A DNA stretch of 64,000 bases from Bacillus sp. A301a_S52. Lineage in GTDB: Bacteria; Bacillota; Bacilli; Bacillales; Salisediminibacteriaceae. The stretch lies in assembly GCA_024701455.1 (NCBI GenBank), contig JABXYP010000001.1, positions 1,554,001-1,618,000 of the forward strand, in the 5' to 3' direction. The position numbers were made by a program, and so were the translations under genes. Of this stretch, positions 18,116-27,550 are shown piece after piece. How positions within the stretch are numbered: position 1 is the first letter of the stretch; each line of letters begins with the position of its first letter. The notes beneath the pieces are model-generated. The model was not told the DNA's origin. It did no database searches and was given only the letters and a program-made list of their open reading frames with translations.

Positions 18116-18922
18116 CTAGGCCGCCATATCACCAAACTTTATTGGTGTGTGGTAGCCTAATTTTTCTTGGATACGCTCTTCGTTATAATACGTCATAAAT
18201 TGATCTACACGATCCTTGACTTCTTCTAAAGACAAAGAATTGAATTTAACATACTGAAATTCTTCTGATTTCAGGTTCGAATGGAAGGACTCAATGACTG
18301 CGTTGTCCCAACAGTTTCCTCTGCGTGACATACTACTGACTAACTTCTTTTCTTTAATCCGATTTTGATAAGCATAAGAAGAATAGACACTTCCTTGATC
18401 TGAATGGATGATGACTCCTTTGGGGTTTCCTCGCTTTTCTAGTGCTTCATCTAAGGTATCAATCACCAAAGGGATTTGTTGATGAGTATAAAGCTTATAA
18501 GCCACGATTTGATTATTAAACAAGTCTATAATCGTTGATAAGTATAAAGTGTCTGGACCATATTGAATGTAGGTAATATCCGTTACCCACTTTTCGTTAG
18601 GTTTACTTGCATGAAACTCTCGCTGTAATAAGTTTGGCGCGATAACGACGGATTCCCCTTGAGATTTCCACCTTCTTTTTTGCTTTACTCTACATTGAAG
18701 ATGATGTTCTTGCATGATCCGTTGAACGGTATTGCGATTTAATTTGATCTGGTAATCACGTTTTAATAGCTCCTTGATTTTACGGTGACCATATCGATAC
18801 TTTGTTTTTTCGCAAAGGTAAATAATCGTTTCCTCTTCCTTAGACAACTCCACTGGTTGCGCAGATGCCCAGCGATAATAGGTCGATCTGGACACATTTA
18901 AAGCTGATAAAATAGCTGACAC
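18116..18922 (-). CDS. IS3-family transposase OrfB (DDE catalytic part)
   Basis: Catalytic half of the transposase. An HTH_21-like region (RYGHRKIKELLKRDYQI) precedes the rve integrase core with the DDE triad: Asp in KWVTDITYI, Asp in VIIHSDQGSVY and Glu in NAVIESFHSNLKSE. The frame shown begins at GTG 18922, but this frame is open without stops back to the A6G heptamer at 19003-18997, so the functional product is probably an OrfAB fusion of about 387 residues made by -1 frameshifting rather than free OrfB. Confidence 0.92.
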   Translation of the reverse strand: MSAILSALNVSRSTYYRWASAQPVELSKEEETIIYLCEKTKYRYGHRKIKELLKRDYQIKLNRNTVQRIMQEHHLQCRVKQKRRWKSQGESVVIAPNLLQREFHASKPNEKWVTDITYIQYGPDTLYLSTIIDLFNNQIVAYKLYTHQQIPLVIDTLDEALEKRGNPKGVIIHSDQGSVYSSYAYQNRIKEKKLVSSMSRRGNCWDNAVIESFHSNLKSEEFQYVKFNSLSLEEVKDRVDQFMTYYNEERIQEKLGYHTPIKFGDMAA

Positions 18923-18948
18923 TGTATATTTTCCCCGTAAAGTTTGGA

Positions 18949-19278
18949 CTAGTTGGAGGACGATTTCTTTCTCAACTCCTTTTCGATCTCCAAATACTTT
19001 TTTAAGATGTCATTTTCCTGTTTTAAATGATTCATTTGGCGTTCTTTTTTCTCTTCATCACTTGAACTATCAGGCCCATGTCCATATGAATATTGTTTTC
19101 CTATTGGTTGATCGAATCGATGAACCTGATTTTCACGATACCACTTCATCCACGTTTTGATTTGGGACACATTTTTAATCCCATACTTCTCCATGATCTC
19201 ACGATTAGTAAACTGCCCACTCATCTTATCTTTCACGACTGCCCACTTAACCTCATTTGAATATACGTTTTTGCCCAT
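18949..19278 (-). CDS. IS3-family transposase OrfA (HTH/leucine zipper)
   Basis: A 109-residue DNA-binding part: helix-turn-helix around KDKMSGQFTNREIMEKYGI and NVSQIKTWMKWY, then a C-terminal coiled coil (QMNHLKQENDILKKYLEI). GGAGGTG lies 7-8 nt before ATG 19278; the frame extends upstream to 19320 but has no better site. It ends in TAG at 18951-18949, after the slippery heptamer. Confidence 0.9.
   Translation of the reverse strand: MGKNVYSNEVKWAVVKDKMSGQFTNREIMEKYGIKNVSQIKTWMKWYRENQVHRFDQPIGKQYSYGHGPDSSSDEEKKERQMNHLKQENDILKKYLEIEKELRKKSSSN
18997..19003 (-). other. programmed -1 frameshift heptamer A AAA AAG
   Basis: In the zero frame of orfA the codons read TTA AAA AAG. A one-base slip joins orfA to the open orfB frame. 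This is the classic IS150/IS3-type signal. Confidence 0.85.
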
Positions 19279-19435
19279 GCAAAAACACCTCCGAATTAGT
19301 ACTTTGTTTAAGTGTACCATTTCGAAGGTGTTTTATAGTGTCCCAATAATTTAGGTTAGTTTAAAGCGTGTTATGTATATTAAGGCTTTTTGCTTTACGG
19401 GGGATTATTCTGCATAGAGTTAGAAATGGCCGAGT

Positions 19436-19495
19436 ATAAAATGGCTAAGCGGTCCCAAGTCTATGTATAGGCCTGGAACCGCTTAGCTGATTTTT
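19436..19495 (-). terminator. terminator downstream of the PBP gene
   Basis: GCTAAGCGGT (19444-19453) pairs with ACCGCTTAGC (19478-19487). T-rich tails flank both sides, so it may be bidirectional; the PBP gene ends 60 bp upstream on the minus strand. Confidence 0.75.
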
Positions 19496-19553
19496 AAGTA
19501 TATCGCTTTTAACGATAAGCAGATTAAACATTGCTTACATTTGGTGATGTTTG

Positions 19554-21431
19554 TTAATGAATGCCTGCCATAATGTCCCGCCAAAGCTGGGTGTGTATAT
19601 GGCTTTGGCTTTGCTGATAAAGGGATGATGGATTATCATTTCCGATCCATAACCCAGTCGTATAGCGGTTGGACGATCCTACAAACCATAAGTCATAATA
19701 ATCATTCGTTGTACCTGTCTTTCCACCTAAATAGCCAGATGTCGAAAAGCGTGCTCGGCGGCCGGTGCCTTCGGTTATCACTTTACCTAGCATCTTACGC
19801 ATTTCATTAATGGTTTCGTTGCTCCACACCTCTGTCTCTTTCCTAGGCCACTCGTATAGCAGCTCTCCGTCCATATCATATACACCGCGAATCGCTTTTG
19901 GTGATGTATAAATACCATCAGTAGCAAAAACCGTATAAGCTTGTGTGAGTTCGTTGACGCTTACGCCTTCAGAAAGTCCCCCAAGGGCAGCGGGAAGTAC
20001 ATGATCATTAGAGTTGATTTTCTGGAAATCGAATAGATCAATGTAATTAAAAGAAGCTTCGATACCGACCATATCTAGTATTCTAACTGCAGCAGTATTA
20101 TAGGAATTTTTAAGAGCTTCTTCAAGTGTTACTTTTCCATAGACAGCCCCACCAAAGTTTTGTGGCTCATACTGGCCTCGTTGAATCGGACCAGCGTCAA
20201 TAAGTGAACTGCTAGACATTCTTGTTGTGTCAATTAAAGGTGCATAAACAAGTAATGGTTTAATGGCTGATCCAGGTTGGCGATAGGCTTGGTAGCCTCT
20301 ATGGAAATTAAATTTTTCATAGGAAGTCCCACCAGTGATTGCGACAATTTCGCTAGCATCATGATCAATAACCGATACGGCCCCTTGAATATTAGTTGAA
20401 GATAATCGGTTATTAATAGTTTTAACAGCATGCGATTGTACATTTGGGTCAAGAGCCGTATCAATTGTGATACCACTTGCTAACAACTGCTGTACTCGTT
20501 CTTGGATCTTAATTTCGATGTCCTGCCTTGCTTCATCATTACTTGCTGATTTTAACTGTTGAGTGTAGCCCTCTTCTTTGGCAATAAGCTGTTCTAGCTC
20601 ATGGTAAACATAGGTAATATAGTCGGGATAATCATCGCTTTTTTCAAAACTAGAAAGAGAGATCTGCTTATCAAGTGCCTCTTCAAAGTCTTCATGACTA
20701 ATATAGTCTTCTTCCTTCATTTTTGTTAAAATCCATTCTTTTCTCTCGTGAGTCGCATCACTGTTTGTTAATGGGTTGTAATGTGACGGATTATTAGGAA
20801 CAGAACTTAAGAAAGCTATTTCTGCTAAGTTTAGTTCATGAGCGGTCTTATTAAAATAATAATGGCTTGCTGCTTCAATACCATAAACCCCATTAGAGAA
20901 ATAGACGGAGTTTAAATAGAGCTCAAGAATTTCCTCTTTATCCATGACTTGTTCAATGTGATAGGAGTATAGTAACTCAGAGATTTTCCGTTCATAGCTT
21001 TGGTCATGTGTTAAATATAAGTTGCGTGCGAGCTGTTGGGTAATTGTACTGCCACCCTGTTCAATGGATTGATGTTGCATGTTAACAACAAAAGCTCTGG
21101 CAATGCCAGTCATATCAAAGCCGGGATGCTCAAAAAAAGATTGATCTTCGGCTGCTAAAAACGCATGTTTGAACATATCGGGAATCTCGTTATATGGAAG
21201 ATAAATTCGATTTTCTGCTGAAAAAATGTCTGATACAGTGTTTCCATCTCGGTCAAGTATGAGGCTGTTAGTGTGCAATGTTATTTGCTCTAGTTCTACG
21301 GCTTCATCCAGCACCGTTTGAAGTGATTGTGCTGACGACATTTCTTTAGTCGTTTCCATGAAAAATAACGTAAAGATACCTATAAATAAGATGATGAATA
21401 GATTTCCAGCCATCATACGCATAACTGTCAC
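19554..21431 (-). CDS. class A penicillin-binding protein (transglycosylase/transpeptidase)
   Basis: Bifunctional peptidoglycan synthase, 625 residues, anchored by a span at about residues 8-26. Glycosyltransferase domain: catalytic Glu95 in EDQSFFEH (95-102), GGSTITQQLARN at 126-137. Transpeptidase domain: SAIK with Ser388 and Lys391, SYN at 443-445, KTG at 571-573. Length and lack of extra C-terminal modules resemble the PbpF/PbpG group, some of which act in sporulation, rather than PBP1; the exact orthologue is not resolved. Start GTG 21431; ATG 21422 is an alternative. Confidence 0.92.
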   Translation of the reverse strand: MTVMRMMAGNLFIILFIGIFTLFFMETTKEMSSAQSLQTVLDEAVELEQITLHTNSLILDRDGNTVSDIFSAENRIYLPYNEIPDMFKHAFLAAEDQSFFEHPGFDMTGIARAFVVNMQHQSIEQGGSTITQQLARNLYLTHDQSYERKISELLYSYHIEQVMDKEEILELYLNSVYFSNGVYGIEAASHYYFNKTAHELNLAEIAFLSSVPNNPSHYNPLTNSDATHERKEWILTKMKEEDYISHEDFEEALDKQISLSSFEKSDDYPDYITYVYHELEQLIAKEEGYTQQLKSASNDEARQDIEIKIQERVQQLLASGITIDTALDPNVQSHAVKTINNRLSSTNIQGAVSVIDHDASEIVAITGGTSYEKFNFHRGYQAYRQPGSAIKPLLVYAPLIDTTRMSSSSLIDAGPIQRGQYEPQNFGGAVYGKVTLEEALKNSYNTAAVRILDMVGIEASFNYIDLFDFQKINSNDHVLPAALGGLSEGVSVNELTQAYTVFATDGIYTSPKAIRGVYDMDGELLYEWPRKETEVWSNETINEMRKMLGKVITEGTGRRARFSTSGYLGGKTGTTNDYYDLWFVGSSNRYTTGLWIGNDNPSSLYQQSQSHIHTQLWRDIMAGIH

Positions 21432-21723
21432 AACACTCTCTTAGATAATATGATTACTTCCTTATATTACTCTAAAATAAAGGACAGAGGAAGACTTTTT
21501 TCTTATGCTATATTAAGTCAAAATACCTATTTTATACTTGTGGATGGAAATTCTAGTAATGTGATCACGTGTAGATTCTTCATAATGAAAGTATGCGTCA
21601 CACGAGAGGTTACTAGGCTAGTTAAATGTCCTTATCTTAATATTTAAGTCTTTTTTCAGTTAACAAATTGAGTCTAGTATGATTTAATCTTAATGGCTAC
21701 AAAAATAATTTAAGTTGATCTCA
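21432..21723. other. intergenic region, nothing convincing
   Basis: Holds the upstream region of the PBP gene. A 65-codon plus-strand frame (21450-21647) has no ribosome site and no recognisable protein character, so I leave it out. Confidence 0.3.
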
Positions 21724-21821
21724 TTTATCACAGATAATGGACGCGAATGTCCTGATTGACTCAACTACCAATGGGTGGGAGAAGTACAAAAACTCCTACC
21801 GATTGAAGGTTTATTTTATAA
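21724..21821 (+). repeat. family A dispersed repeat, copy A4 (left hairpin deleted)
   Basis: TTTATCACAGATAATGGACGC passes directly to AATGTCCTGATTGACTCAAC, then the right hairpin with TGGGAGAAGTA and CTCCTACCGATTGAAGG, ending TTATTTTATA. The deletion removes exactly the left hairpin stem. The next gene's ribosome site follows within 10 bp. Confidence 0.8.
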
Positions 21822-21839
21822 AATAAGGGAGTTAGATGG

Positions 21840-22976
21840 ATGGTAGAACAAAAGACAGACATCGTGAAGAAAAGGAATGCCACCCTAAATTTTGCAATTA
21901 TCATGGCAATTCTATTTATGATTGTAGGTATTCCCGCTTTAATCGCTCATCAATTAGGAATAGGATGGGCTAAGTATCCGCTATTTGCTATTTACATAGG
22001 GTTATTTGTAACTTTCTATAAATGGACGAAAATAGATCGTACATTTGATGAAGTGATGACCCATAGGATAGATTTAAAAAAACGTGTGCTAGTGCGGATC
22101 TTCATTCAAGAAGGTGTGGAGGATGTTATCAAAGAGATTACCATTCCATTTCATGCTGTTAGTAGCGTTGTATTAGCACCATCTGAAAAATGGGTGGATA
22201 TTGGTCGGGCAGGATTAACGATTAAACGTTACTATTATGAACCTATCATTCTTATTGTGTATGAAGAAGAAGGGGAAAAGTACTTTTTCGGTATTACTTG
22301 TAAAACAGACTCAGAGACTAACGAATGGCTAGATAATCTTCAGAAAGCCAACTTACCATTAACGATTACGGATGAATGTGTAGAAGGACTTATTGGCATT
22401 CCCCATCCTGAAGAAGCTATTGAACATGATTTTGCAAGAGTCCCATTACAATTTAATGGGGATATTAGCACTTATTTTAACAGAAAGAAAGGTTATTATT
22501 ATCCGTATTATCCTGTCTATAAAAAAGGGGAAACTATTACTTTAGAGGAGAATACTATTCGCACATTTAAATGGAAAGTAAGGCATGTGTTTATAGCCAC
22601 AAGTTTAGCTCTTTTAATGGTTGTTCTTCTTGCAGAAACAGGCTTAATGACTGCAAATGGCGTTTTTGTGGGAATGATACTTTTTGGGAGTAGTCACCTT
22701 TTATATAGCTATTCATTTAAGCATTTCACAAAAAGACATTGGTTCGGTATTGTGTCATTGTTAACGTTAAACTATTTAACAGTATCTAGTATTTCTAAGT
22801 TAGTAAATATAAATCAATTAGATATTCAGGTTTTTAGTAGTTACTTCTTATTCTTTCTACCTTTACTGTTTATTTCTTATAGAATAAGGAAGAGGAAACC
22901 TGCTCAGCATCATTATCAGATTCAACATATCAAGAGGCGATTAAGGTACAAGGAGAATTTAGCAAAATCTACATAG
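21840..22976 (+). CDS. multi-span membrane protein of unknown function
   Basis: A 378-residue protein that I do not recognise. Two hydrophobic spans near residues 16-36 and 44-62, then a soluble section (about 70-240) with beta-strand-like pattern and a Trp-containing stretch VLAPSEKWVDIGRAGL that resembles bacterial PH-like domains (inference), then four hydrophobic segments between about 245 and 350 and a basic tail. ATG 21840 follows AAGGGAG; an overlapping ATG at 21836 is out of frame. Followed by repeat A5. Confidence 0.65.
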   Translation: MVEQKTDIVKKRNATLNFAIIMAILFMIVGIPALIAHQLGIGWAKYPLFAIYIGLFVTFYKWTKIDRTFDEVMTHRIDLKKRVLVRIFIQEGVEDVIKEITIPFHAVSSVVLAPSEKWVDIGRAGLTIKRYYYEPIILIVYEEEGEKYFFGITCKTDSETNEWLDNLQKANLPLTITDECVEGLIGIPHPEEAIEHDFARVPLQFNGDISTYFNRKKGYYYPYYPVYKKGETITLEENTIRTFKWKVRHVFIATSLALLMVVLLAETGLMTANGVFVGMILFGSSHLLYSYSFKHFTKRHWFGIVSLLTLNYLTVSSISKLVNINQLDIQVFSSYFLFFLPLLFISYRIRKRKPAQHHYQIQHIKRRLRYKENLAKST

Positions 22977-22993
22977 ATTCATGTTTAGGATTT

Positions 22994-23127
22994 ATTTCTC
23001 ACACATAAGCGTCCGTATAAAACTTCCTGCCCAAAATAGAGAGGAGAGCTAACTCTATTTAGGTGCTGAAGATAATGGACGCGAATGTCCTGATTGACTC
23101 AACTGCCATTGATTGAAAGATCGTTGT
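22994..23127 (+). repeat. family A dispersed repeat, copy A5
   Basis: Left hairpin present: GCGTCCGT (near 23009) with ATGGACGC (near 23086), inner TAGAGAGGAGAGCTAACTCTA; then CGAATGTCCTGATTGACTC and a shortened right part ATTGATTGAAAGATCGTTG. No gene from here to prkA. Confidence 0.8.
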
Positions 23128-23374
23128 ATGTGATTATCAGGTGTATGGAGAGACTGAAATTTAACGTGCCCATGAAAATAGCAACTGTGTCTTCATATTC
23201 GTCAGTTGTTCAAATCAGACACAATAGAGACATTTTAAATGCGAGATAGCAGCACTTACGACACTTCATGTTATGCAACTTCTCACACTTTTGAACATCC
23301 TTTTCTAGGTCATTGCATAAGATGAATCATGGTCTTAGAAAATGGGATCTAGTGGTGTTGAGAGGAGGTTGCGA

Positions 23375-25270
23375 ATGAAAATTATAGACAAAATACAACG
23401 CCATCGTGAGGAAGAGGAGCGTTTAAAATGGGAAGGCACTTTCGCACAATATTTGGACATTTTGCGTGAAAGGCCAGAAGTTGCACAGACAGCTCACTCC
23501 CGCATCTACAATATGATAAAAGATGCAGGTGTCGTAGAAGAAGGTGGAAAAAAGAGGTATTTGTTTTTTGAAGACCAAATTTTTGGTCTTGAAGAGGCTA
23601 TCGAACGTCTTGTTGAAGAATATTTTCATTCGGCAGCGAAGCGGCTTGATGTGAAAAAACGTATACTGTTATTAATGGGTCCGGTAAGTGGTGGGAAATC
23701 AACGCTTGTGACACTACTAAAAAGAGGGTTGGAAAAATATACACGGACAGATCGAGGCGCTGTTTATGCCATTAAAGATTGTCCTATGCATGAAGATCCA
23801 CTACACTTAATCCCTCATCATATGAGAGGAGATTTTTTCAAAGAATTTGGTATACGCATTGAAGGTAACCTCTCACCACTTAATATGATGAGGTTAGAAA
23901 AAGACTATGGAGGGCGTATCGAGGACGTCATGGTTGAACGGATCTTTTTGTCTGAAGATCGACGTGTCGGTGTAGGAACATTCAGCCCCTCTGATCCAAA
24001 ATCTCAAGATATTGCAGATTTAACGGGAAGTATTGACTTCTCTACAATTGCAGAATTTGGGTCAGAATCTGATCCGAGAGCCTATAGGTTTGATGGTGAA
24101 TTAAATAAAGCAAACCGAGGATTAATGGAGTTTCAGGAAATGTTAAAATGTGATGAGAAATTTCTCTGGCATTTACTTTCATTGACACAAGAGGGAAATT
24201 TTAAGGCGGGGAGATTTGCCTTGATTTCTGCCGATGAAATGATTGTTGCCCATACGAATGAAGCGGAGTACAAATCGTTTATTTCGAATAAAAAAAATGA
24301 AGCTCTTCACTCACGGATAATCGTTATGCCAATCCCGTACAACCTAAAAGTAAGTGAAGAAGAACGAATATACAAAAAGATGATCTTAGAATCTGATATT
24401 GCAGATGTCCACATTGCTCCTCATGCACTAAAAATAGCGGCTACCTTTACGATTCTTACTCGGCTAAAGGAGTCTGAAAAAGGCCATGTAGATGTGCTGA
24501 AAAAAATGAAACTCTACGATGGGCAAAATGTAGAAGGCTTTAACACACAAGATGTGATTGAGTTGAAGAAGGAATTCGCTGATGAAGGAATGAATGGCAT
24601 TGATCCACGTTATGTGATCAACCGTATTTCTTCTGCAATTATTCGTAAAGAACTTACATCCATAAATGCCCTTGATGTTCTTCGTTCCATTAAAGACGGT
24701 CTAAGTCAACATGCGTCTATTTCACAAGAAGATAAAGAAAAGTATTTAAACTATATTTCTCTTGCAAGAAAAGAGTATGATGAGATGGCAAAAAAAGAAG
24801 TACAAAAGGCATTTGTTTATTCCTACGAAGAATCAGCTAAAACATTGATGGATAATTATCTTGATAATGTGGAGGCCTACTGTAATAAAAATAAACTAAG
24901 GGACCCATTAACAGGTGAAGAGATGAGTCCTGATGAAAAATTAATGCGTTCAATTGAAGAACAAATTGGTATTTCTGAAAACGCTAAAAAGGCATTTCGG
25001 GAGGAAATATTAATTCGGATTTCAGCCTATGCAAGGAAAGGAAAGAAATTCGATTATCATTCCCATGACCGATTGCGTGAAGCTATACAAAAGAAACTAT
25101 TTGCTGATTTAAAAGATGTCGTTAAAATAACGACGTCAACTAAGACACCAGATGAAAATCAACTGAAGAAAATTAATGAAGTTATTGCAAGATTAATTGA
25201 TGAATATGGCTATAACAGTACATCTGCCAACGACTTACTAAAATACGTCGGTAGTCTTCTAAACAGGTAA
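23375..25270 (+). CDS. prkA: PrkA-family AAA+ serine protein kinase/protease
   Basis: 631 residues, the same length as B. subtilis PrkA, a sporulation-associated AAA+ protein first described as a serine kinase and later as a Lon-type protease; cytoplasmic. Walker A is GPVSGGKST (102-110); the AAA core is followed by a C-terminal PrkA domain (EYDEMAKKEVQKAF onward). The start ATG 23375 has AGAGGAGG 6 nt upstream; the frame is open from 23342. In Bacillus it is made by SigE in the mother cell. Upstream TCATATT (23193-23199) and GACACAAT (23218-23225) look SigE-like but the 18-nt spacing is too long. yhbH lies two genes on, which fits the known pairing of the families. Confidence 0.93.
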   Translation: MKIIDKIQRHREEEERLKWEGTFAQYLDILRERPEVAQTAHSRIYNMIKDAGVVEEGGKKRYLFFEDQIFGLEEAIERLVEEYFHSAAKRLDVKKRILLLMGPVSGGKSTLVTLLKRGLEKYTRTDRGAVYAIKDCPMHEDPLHLIPHHMRGDFFKEFGIRIEGNLSPLNMMRLEKDYGGRIEDVMVERIFLSEDRRVGVGTFSPSDPKSQDIADLTGSIDFSTIAEFGSESDPRAYRFDGELNKANRGLMEFQEMLKCDEKFLWHLLSLTQEGNFKAGRFALISADEMIVAHTNEAEYKSFISNKKNEALHSRIIVMPIPYNLKVSEEERIYKKMILESDIADVHIAPHALKIAATFTILTRLKESEKGHVDVLKKMKLYDGQNVEGFNTQDVIELKKEFADEGMNGIDPRYVINRISSAIIRKELTSINALDVLRSIKDGLSQHASISQEDKEKYLNYISLARKEYDEMAKKEVQKAFVYSYEESAKTLMDNYLDNVEAYCNKNKLRDPLTGEEMSPDEKLMRSIEEQIGISENAKKAFREEILIRISAYARKGKKFDYHSHDRLREAIQKKLFADLKDVVKITTSTKTPDENQLKKINEVIARLIDEYGYNSTSANDLLKYVGSLLNR

Positions 25271-25278
25271 GCTTGGGC

Positions 25279-25314
25279 ACGGTTATAAACGCCCCTCCTC
25301 CGGCACATAACCGT
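25279..25314 (+). other. hairpin after prkA
   Basis: ACGGTTAT (25279-25286) pairs with ATAACCGT (25307-25314). No T-run follows; it may stabilise the prkA mRNA end or act as a weak terminator. Confidence 0.4.
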
Positions 25315-25439
25315 ATGTTACAACTTGATAACACCTAACATTCTATCTTTATAAAAGTTTAAAACATTATGAATCAGGCAATAATTTAATTAAACAGGAC
25401 GTTACTTGTGACTGTGAAAATTGAATGTGGAGGAGAAAA

Positions 25440-26033
25440 ATGAATATGGAAAGTAATACGCCGGAGGCAACGTCCCCGCAAAAACCAAAATGGAAAACTG
25501 CCTTTTGGTCATTAACCAAACTGTTGACTGTTGTAGTGATCATCGGAGTCATCATCCGCGGGTTTTTATTTACTAATTACATTGTATATGGCCAATCGAT
25601 GATGCCAACAATCAATGATGGGGAACGTATTATTGTAAACAAACTTGATTACGAGTTAGTTACGCCCTCACGTTTTGATCTAATCATTTTCCATGCTACT
25701 GAAGAATCTGACTACATTAAACGAATTATTGGCCTCCCTGGAGATACGATTGAGTATGAAAATGATATCCTTTATATTAATGGAAAGGTCCAGGAAGAAA
25801 CATTCCTAGATGATTTTAAAGAAACTCATGAAAATGGTTTGTTTACTGATGACTTTACCTTGGAACAAGTGACAGGCAAAAGTGAAATACCTGAAGGCTA
25901 TGTATTTGTGTTAGGCGATAATCGTCAAAATAGTGTTGATAGTCGCCATATTGGTCTCGTCCCGATTAGAGAAATTGTCGGAAAAGCCAACATTACATTT
26001 TGGCCTTTATCCAATATAAGGTTACTCTCTTAA
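25440..26033 (+). CDS. type I signal peptidase
   Basis: Membrane serine peptidase that removes signal peptides from secreted proteins; 197 residues, the usual size of Bacillus Sip proteins. One N-terminal span at about 24-42. Box B GQSMMPTI gives nucleophile Ser53; box D YIKRIIGLPGD gives general base Lys94; box E GDNRQNSVDSR is present. GGAGGAG at 25429-25435 precedes ATG 25440. It sits between prkA and yhbH with its own strong terminator; orthology to a particular Sip paralogue is not decided. Confidence 0.93.
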   Translation: MNMESNTPEATSPQKPKWKTAFWSLTKLLTVVVIIGVIIRGFLFTNYIVYGQSMMPTINDGERIIVNKLDYELVTPSRFDLIIFHATEESDYIKRIIGLPGDTIEYENDILYINGKVQEETFLDDFKETHENGLFTDDFTLEQVTGKSEIPEGYVFVLGDNRQNSVDSRHIGLVPIREIVGKANITFWPLSNIRLLS

Positions 26034-26044
26034 TAAAAACATCT

Positions 26045-26085
26045 AGACTTTGAGCCCGTGTTATCAACACAGGTTCAAAGTCTTT
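26045..26085 (+). terminator. intrinsic terminator of the signal peptidase gene
   Basis: AGACTTTGAGCC (26045-26056) pairs with GGTTCAAAGTCT (26072-26083), inner GTGTT/AACAC, then TTTT. Confidence 0.88.
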
Positions 26086-26178
26086 TAGCGTTAAAGAAGT
26101 CCCAATATATAATGAAAGAAGTATGATTGTACAGAATTTTTGTCAACTCGCTGTCCATCCTGCATAGTATAAAATAAA

Positions 26179-26200
26179 CATCATGCACATATGTATGATG
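26179..26200. promoter_or_regulatory. imperfect 22-bp palindrome upstream of yhbH
   Basis: CATCATGCACATATGTATGATG is 18/22 self-complementary around CATATG, 23 bp before the start codon. It may be an operator or mRNA leader hairpin; no known site matched. Confidence 0.3.
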
Positions 26201-26222
26201 TAAAACTAAGGAGGGGAAGCGG

Positions 26223-27392
26223 ATGACAAACTCTTCAACTAGAAATTACGTTGTCTCTCAAGAAAATTGGTCCCTCCATCGAAAAGGCTACCAAGACCAG
26301 CAACGGCATCAGGAAAAGGTACAAGATGCCTTACAGAAAAATTTACCTGATTTAGTAAGCGAAGAGAGTATAGTGATGTCTAATGGCCGAGACGTTATCA
26401 AAGTTCCCATTCGTTCATTGGACGAATATAAAATTAAATATAACTACGATAAAAACAAACACGTTGGCCAAGGGAAGGGTAAAAGCAAAATTGGTGATGT
26501 AATTGCTCGGGATGGCAGTGATGCAAAACAACCTGGAAAAGGAGAAGGGGCAGGGAATAAACCGGGAAAAGATTATTTTGAAGCAGAAGTCTCTATTACT
26601 GAACTGGAAACCTTACTTTTTCGCGAATTAGAGCTGCCACATTTACAGACAAAAGAAGATGATGACGTGATAGTAGAAGATATCGAATTTAATGACATTC
26701 GAAAAAAAGGTCTCATGGGAAATGTGGATAAACGGCGGACAATATTGCAAGCATTAAAGCGAAACGCCATGCATGGTAAACCACATGTTGCTCCTATTTA
26801 TAATGATGATTTACGGTTTAAAACATGGAATGACGTAGTGAAGCCAGAATCTAAAGCCGTTGTTTTAGCGATGATGGACACCTCGGGAAGTATGGGGCGA
26901 TTTGAGAAGTATATGGCTAGAAGCTTTTTCTTTTGGATGACAAGGTTCTTAAGAACAAAATATGAAACAGTGGATATCGTATTTATTGCACACCATACAG
27001 AAGCTAAAAGAGTAACGGAGGATGACTTTTTCATGAAAGGTGAAAGTGGCGGTACCATTTGTTCATCAGCCTATAAAAAAGCACTTGATATTATTGCTAC
27101 CGACTATCCACCATCACGCTACAACATTTACCCTTTCCACTTCTCAGACGGAGACAACCTGACCTCTGACAACCATCGATGTCTAAAATATGTTCAGGAA
27201 CTCATGGAAATAGCTAATATGTTTGGCTATGGTGAGGTAAACCAATACAATCGACCTTCAACTTTAATGAACGCTTATAAGAAGATAAATGATACTCGGT
27301 TCAAGCATTATATTCTGCGTGAAAAAAAAGATGTGTATGACGCATTAAAATGGTTTTTTAAAAAAGGGGAAGAGGCAGTCGCTTATAAATAA
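26223..27392 (+). CDS. yhbH: sporulation protein YhbH (DUF444, VWA-like)
   Basis: A 389-residue DUF444 protein, the partner family of PrkA (YeaH in enterobacteria). N-terminal region with a Gly/Lys-rich linker at about 80-118, then a von Willebrand A-like domain with MIDAS motif DTSGSMG (219-225) and the later [13 protein letters not shown] block. In Bacillus it is expressed early in sporulation. ATG 26223 follows AAGGAGGGG. The third member of the usual set, SpoVR, is not in the window. Confidence 0.9.
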   Translation: MTNSSTRNYVVSQENWSLHRKGYQDQQRHQEKVQDALQKNLPDLVSEESIVMSNGRDVIKVPIRSLDEYKIKYNYDKNKHVGQGKGKSKIGDVIARDGSDAKQPGKGEGAGNKPGKDYFEAEVSITELETLLFRELELPHLQTKEDDDVIVEDIEFNDIRKKGLMGNVDKRRTILQALKRNAMHGKPHVAPIYNDDLRFKTWNDVVKPESKAVVLAMMDTSGSMGRFEKYMARSFFFWMTRFLRTKYETVDIVFIAHHTEAKRVTEDDFFMKGESGGTICSSAYKKALDIIATDYPPSRYNIYPFHFSDGDNLTSDNHRCLKYVQELMEIANMFGYGEVNQYNRPSTLMNAYKKINDTRFKHYILREKKDVYDALKWFFKKGEEAVAYK

Positions 27393-27468
27393 TAAAACTA
27401 TTGGATCAGTTTCTGTTAACTTTAAACATGGACGTTTTTTCAAGAAAAGAATGAGCACATAAAAGGAC

Positions 27469-27550
27469 AACAAGTGGGAGTTTTAGTTCTTCTCCCACTT
27501 GTTGGTCGTTGAATGAATCAGACCATGAGCGTCTGTTATCTCCCGCCGCG
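27469..27550 (-). repeat. family A dispersed repeat, copy A6 (reverse)
   Basis: Right hairpin CAAGTGGGAG (27472-27481) with CTCCCACTTG (27492-27501), then GGTCGTTGAATGAATCA, GAGCGTCTGTTATCTCCCGC. The left hairpin is truncated after that arm. Confidence 0.75.

Larger units (their letters stand above)
18093..19345 (-). mobile_element. complete IS3-family (IS150-like) insertion sequence
   Basis: A 1253-bp element. Terminal inverted repeats: left TGAGACAGTAATAAAACACC (continuing TTC, 18093-18115), right, read inward on the minus strand, TGGGACACTATAAAACACC (continuing TTC, 19345-19324). The direct repeat ATA flanks both sides (18090-18092 and 19346-19348), a 3-bp target duplication. It carries orfA and orfB with a frameshift heptamer. 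Ends, genes and duplication are all intact, so the insertion looks recent and possibly active. Confidence 0.92.

Noticed and set aside
21450..21647. 65-codon plus-strand frame upstream of the PBP gene
   Set aside because: No ribosome site, cysteine- and Phe-rich random-looking protein.
23193..23225. SigE promoter for prkA (TCATATT and GACACAAT)
   Set aside because: The elements look right but the 18-nt spacing is too long for SigE.
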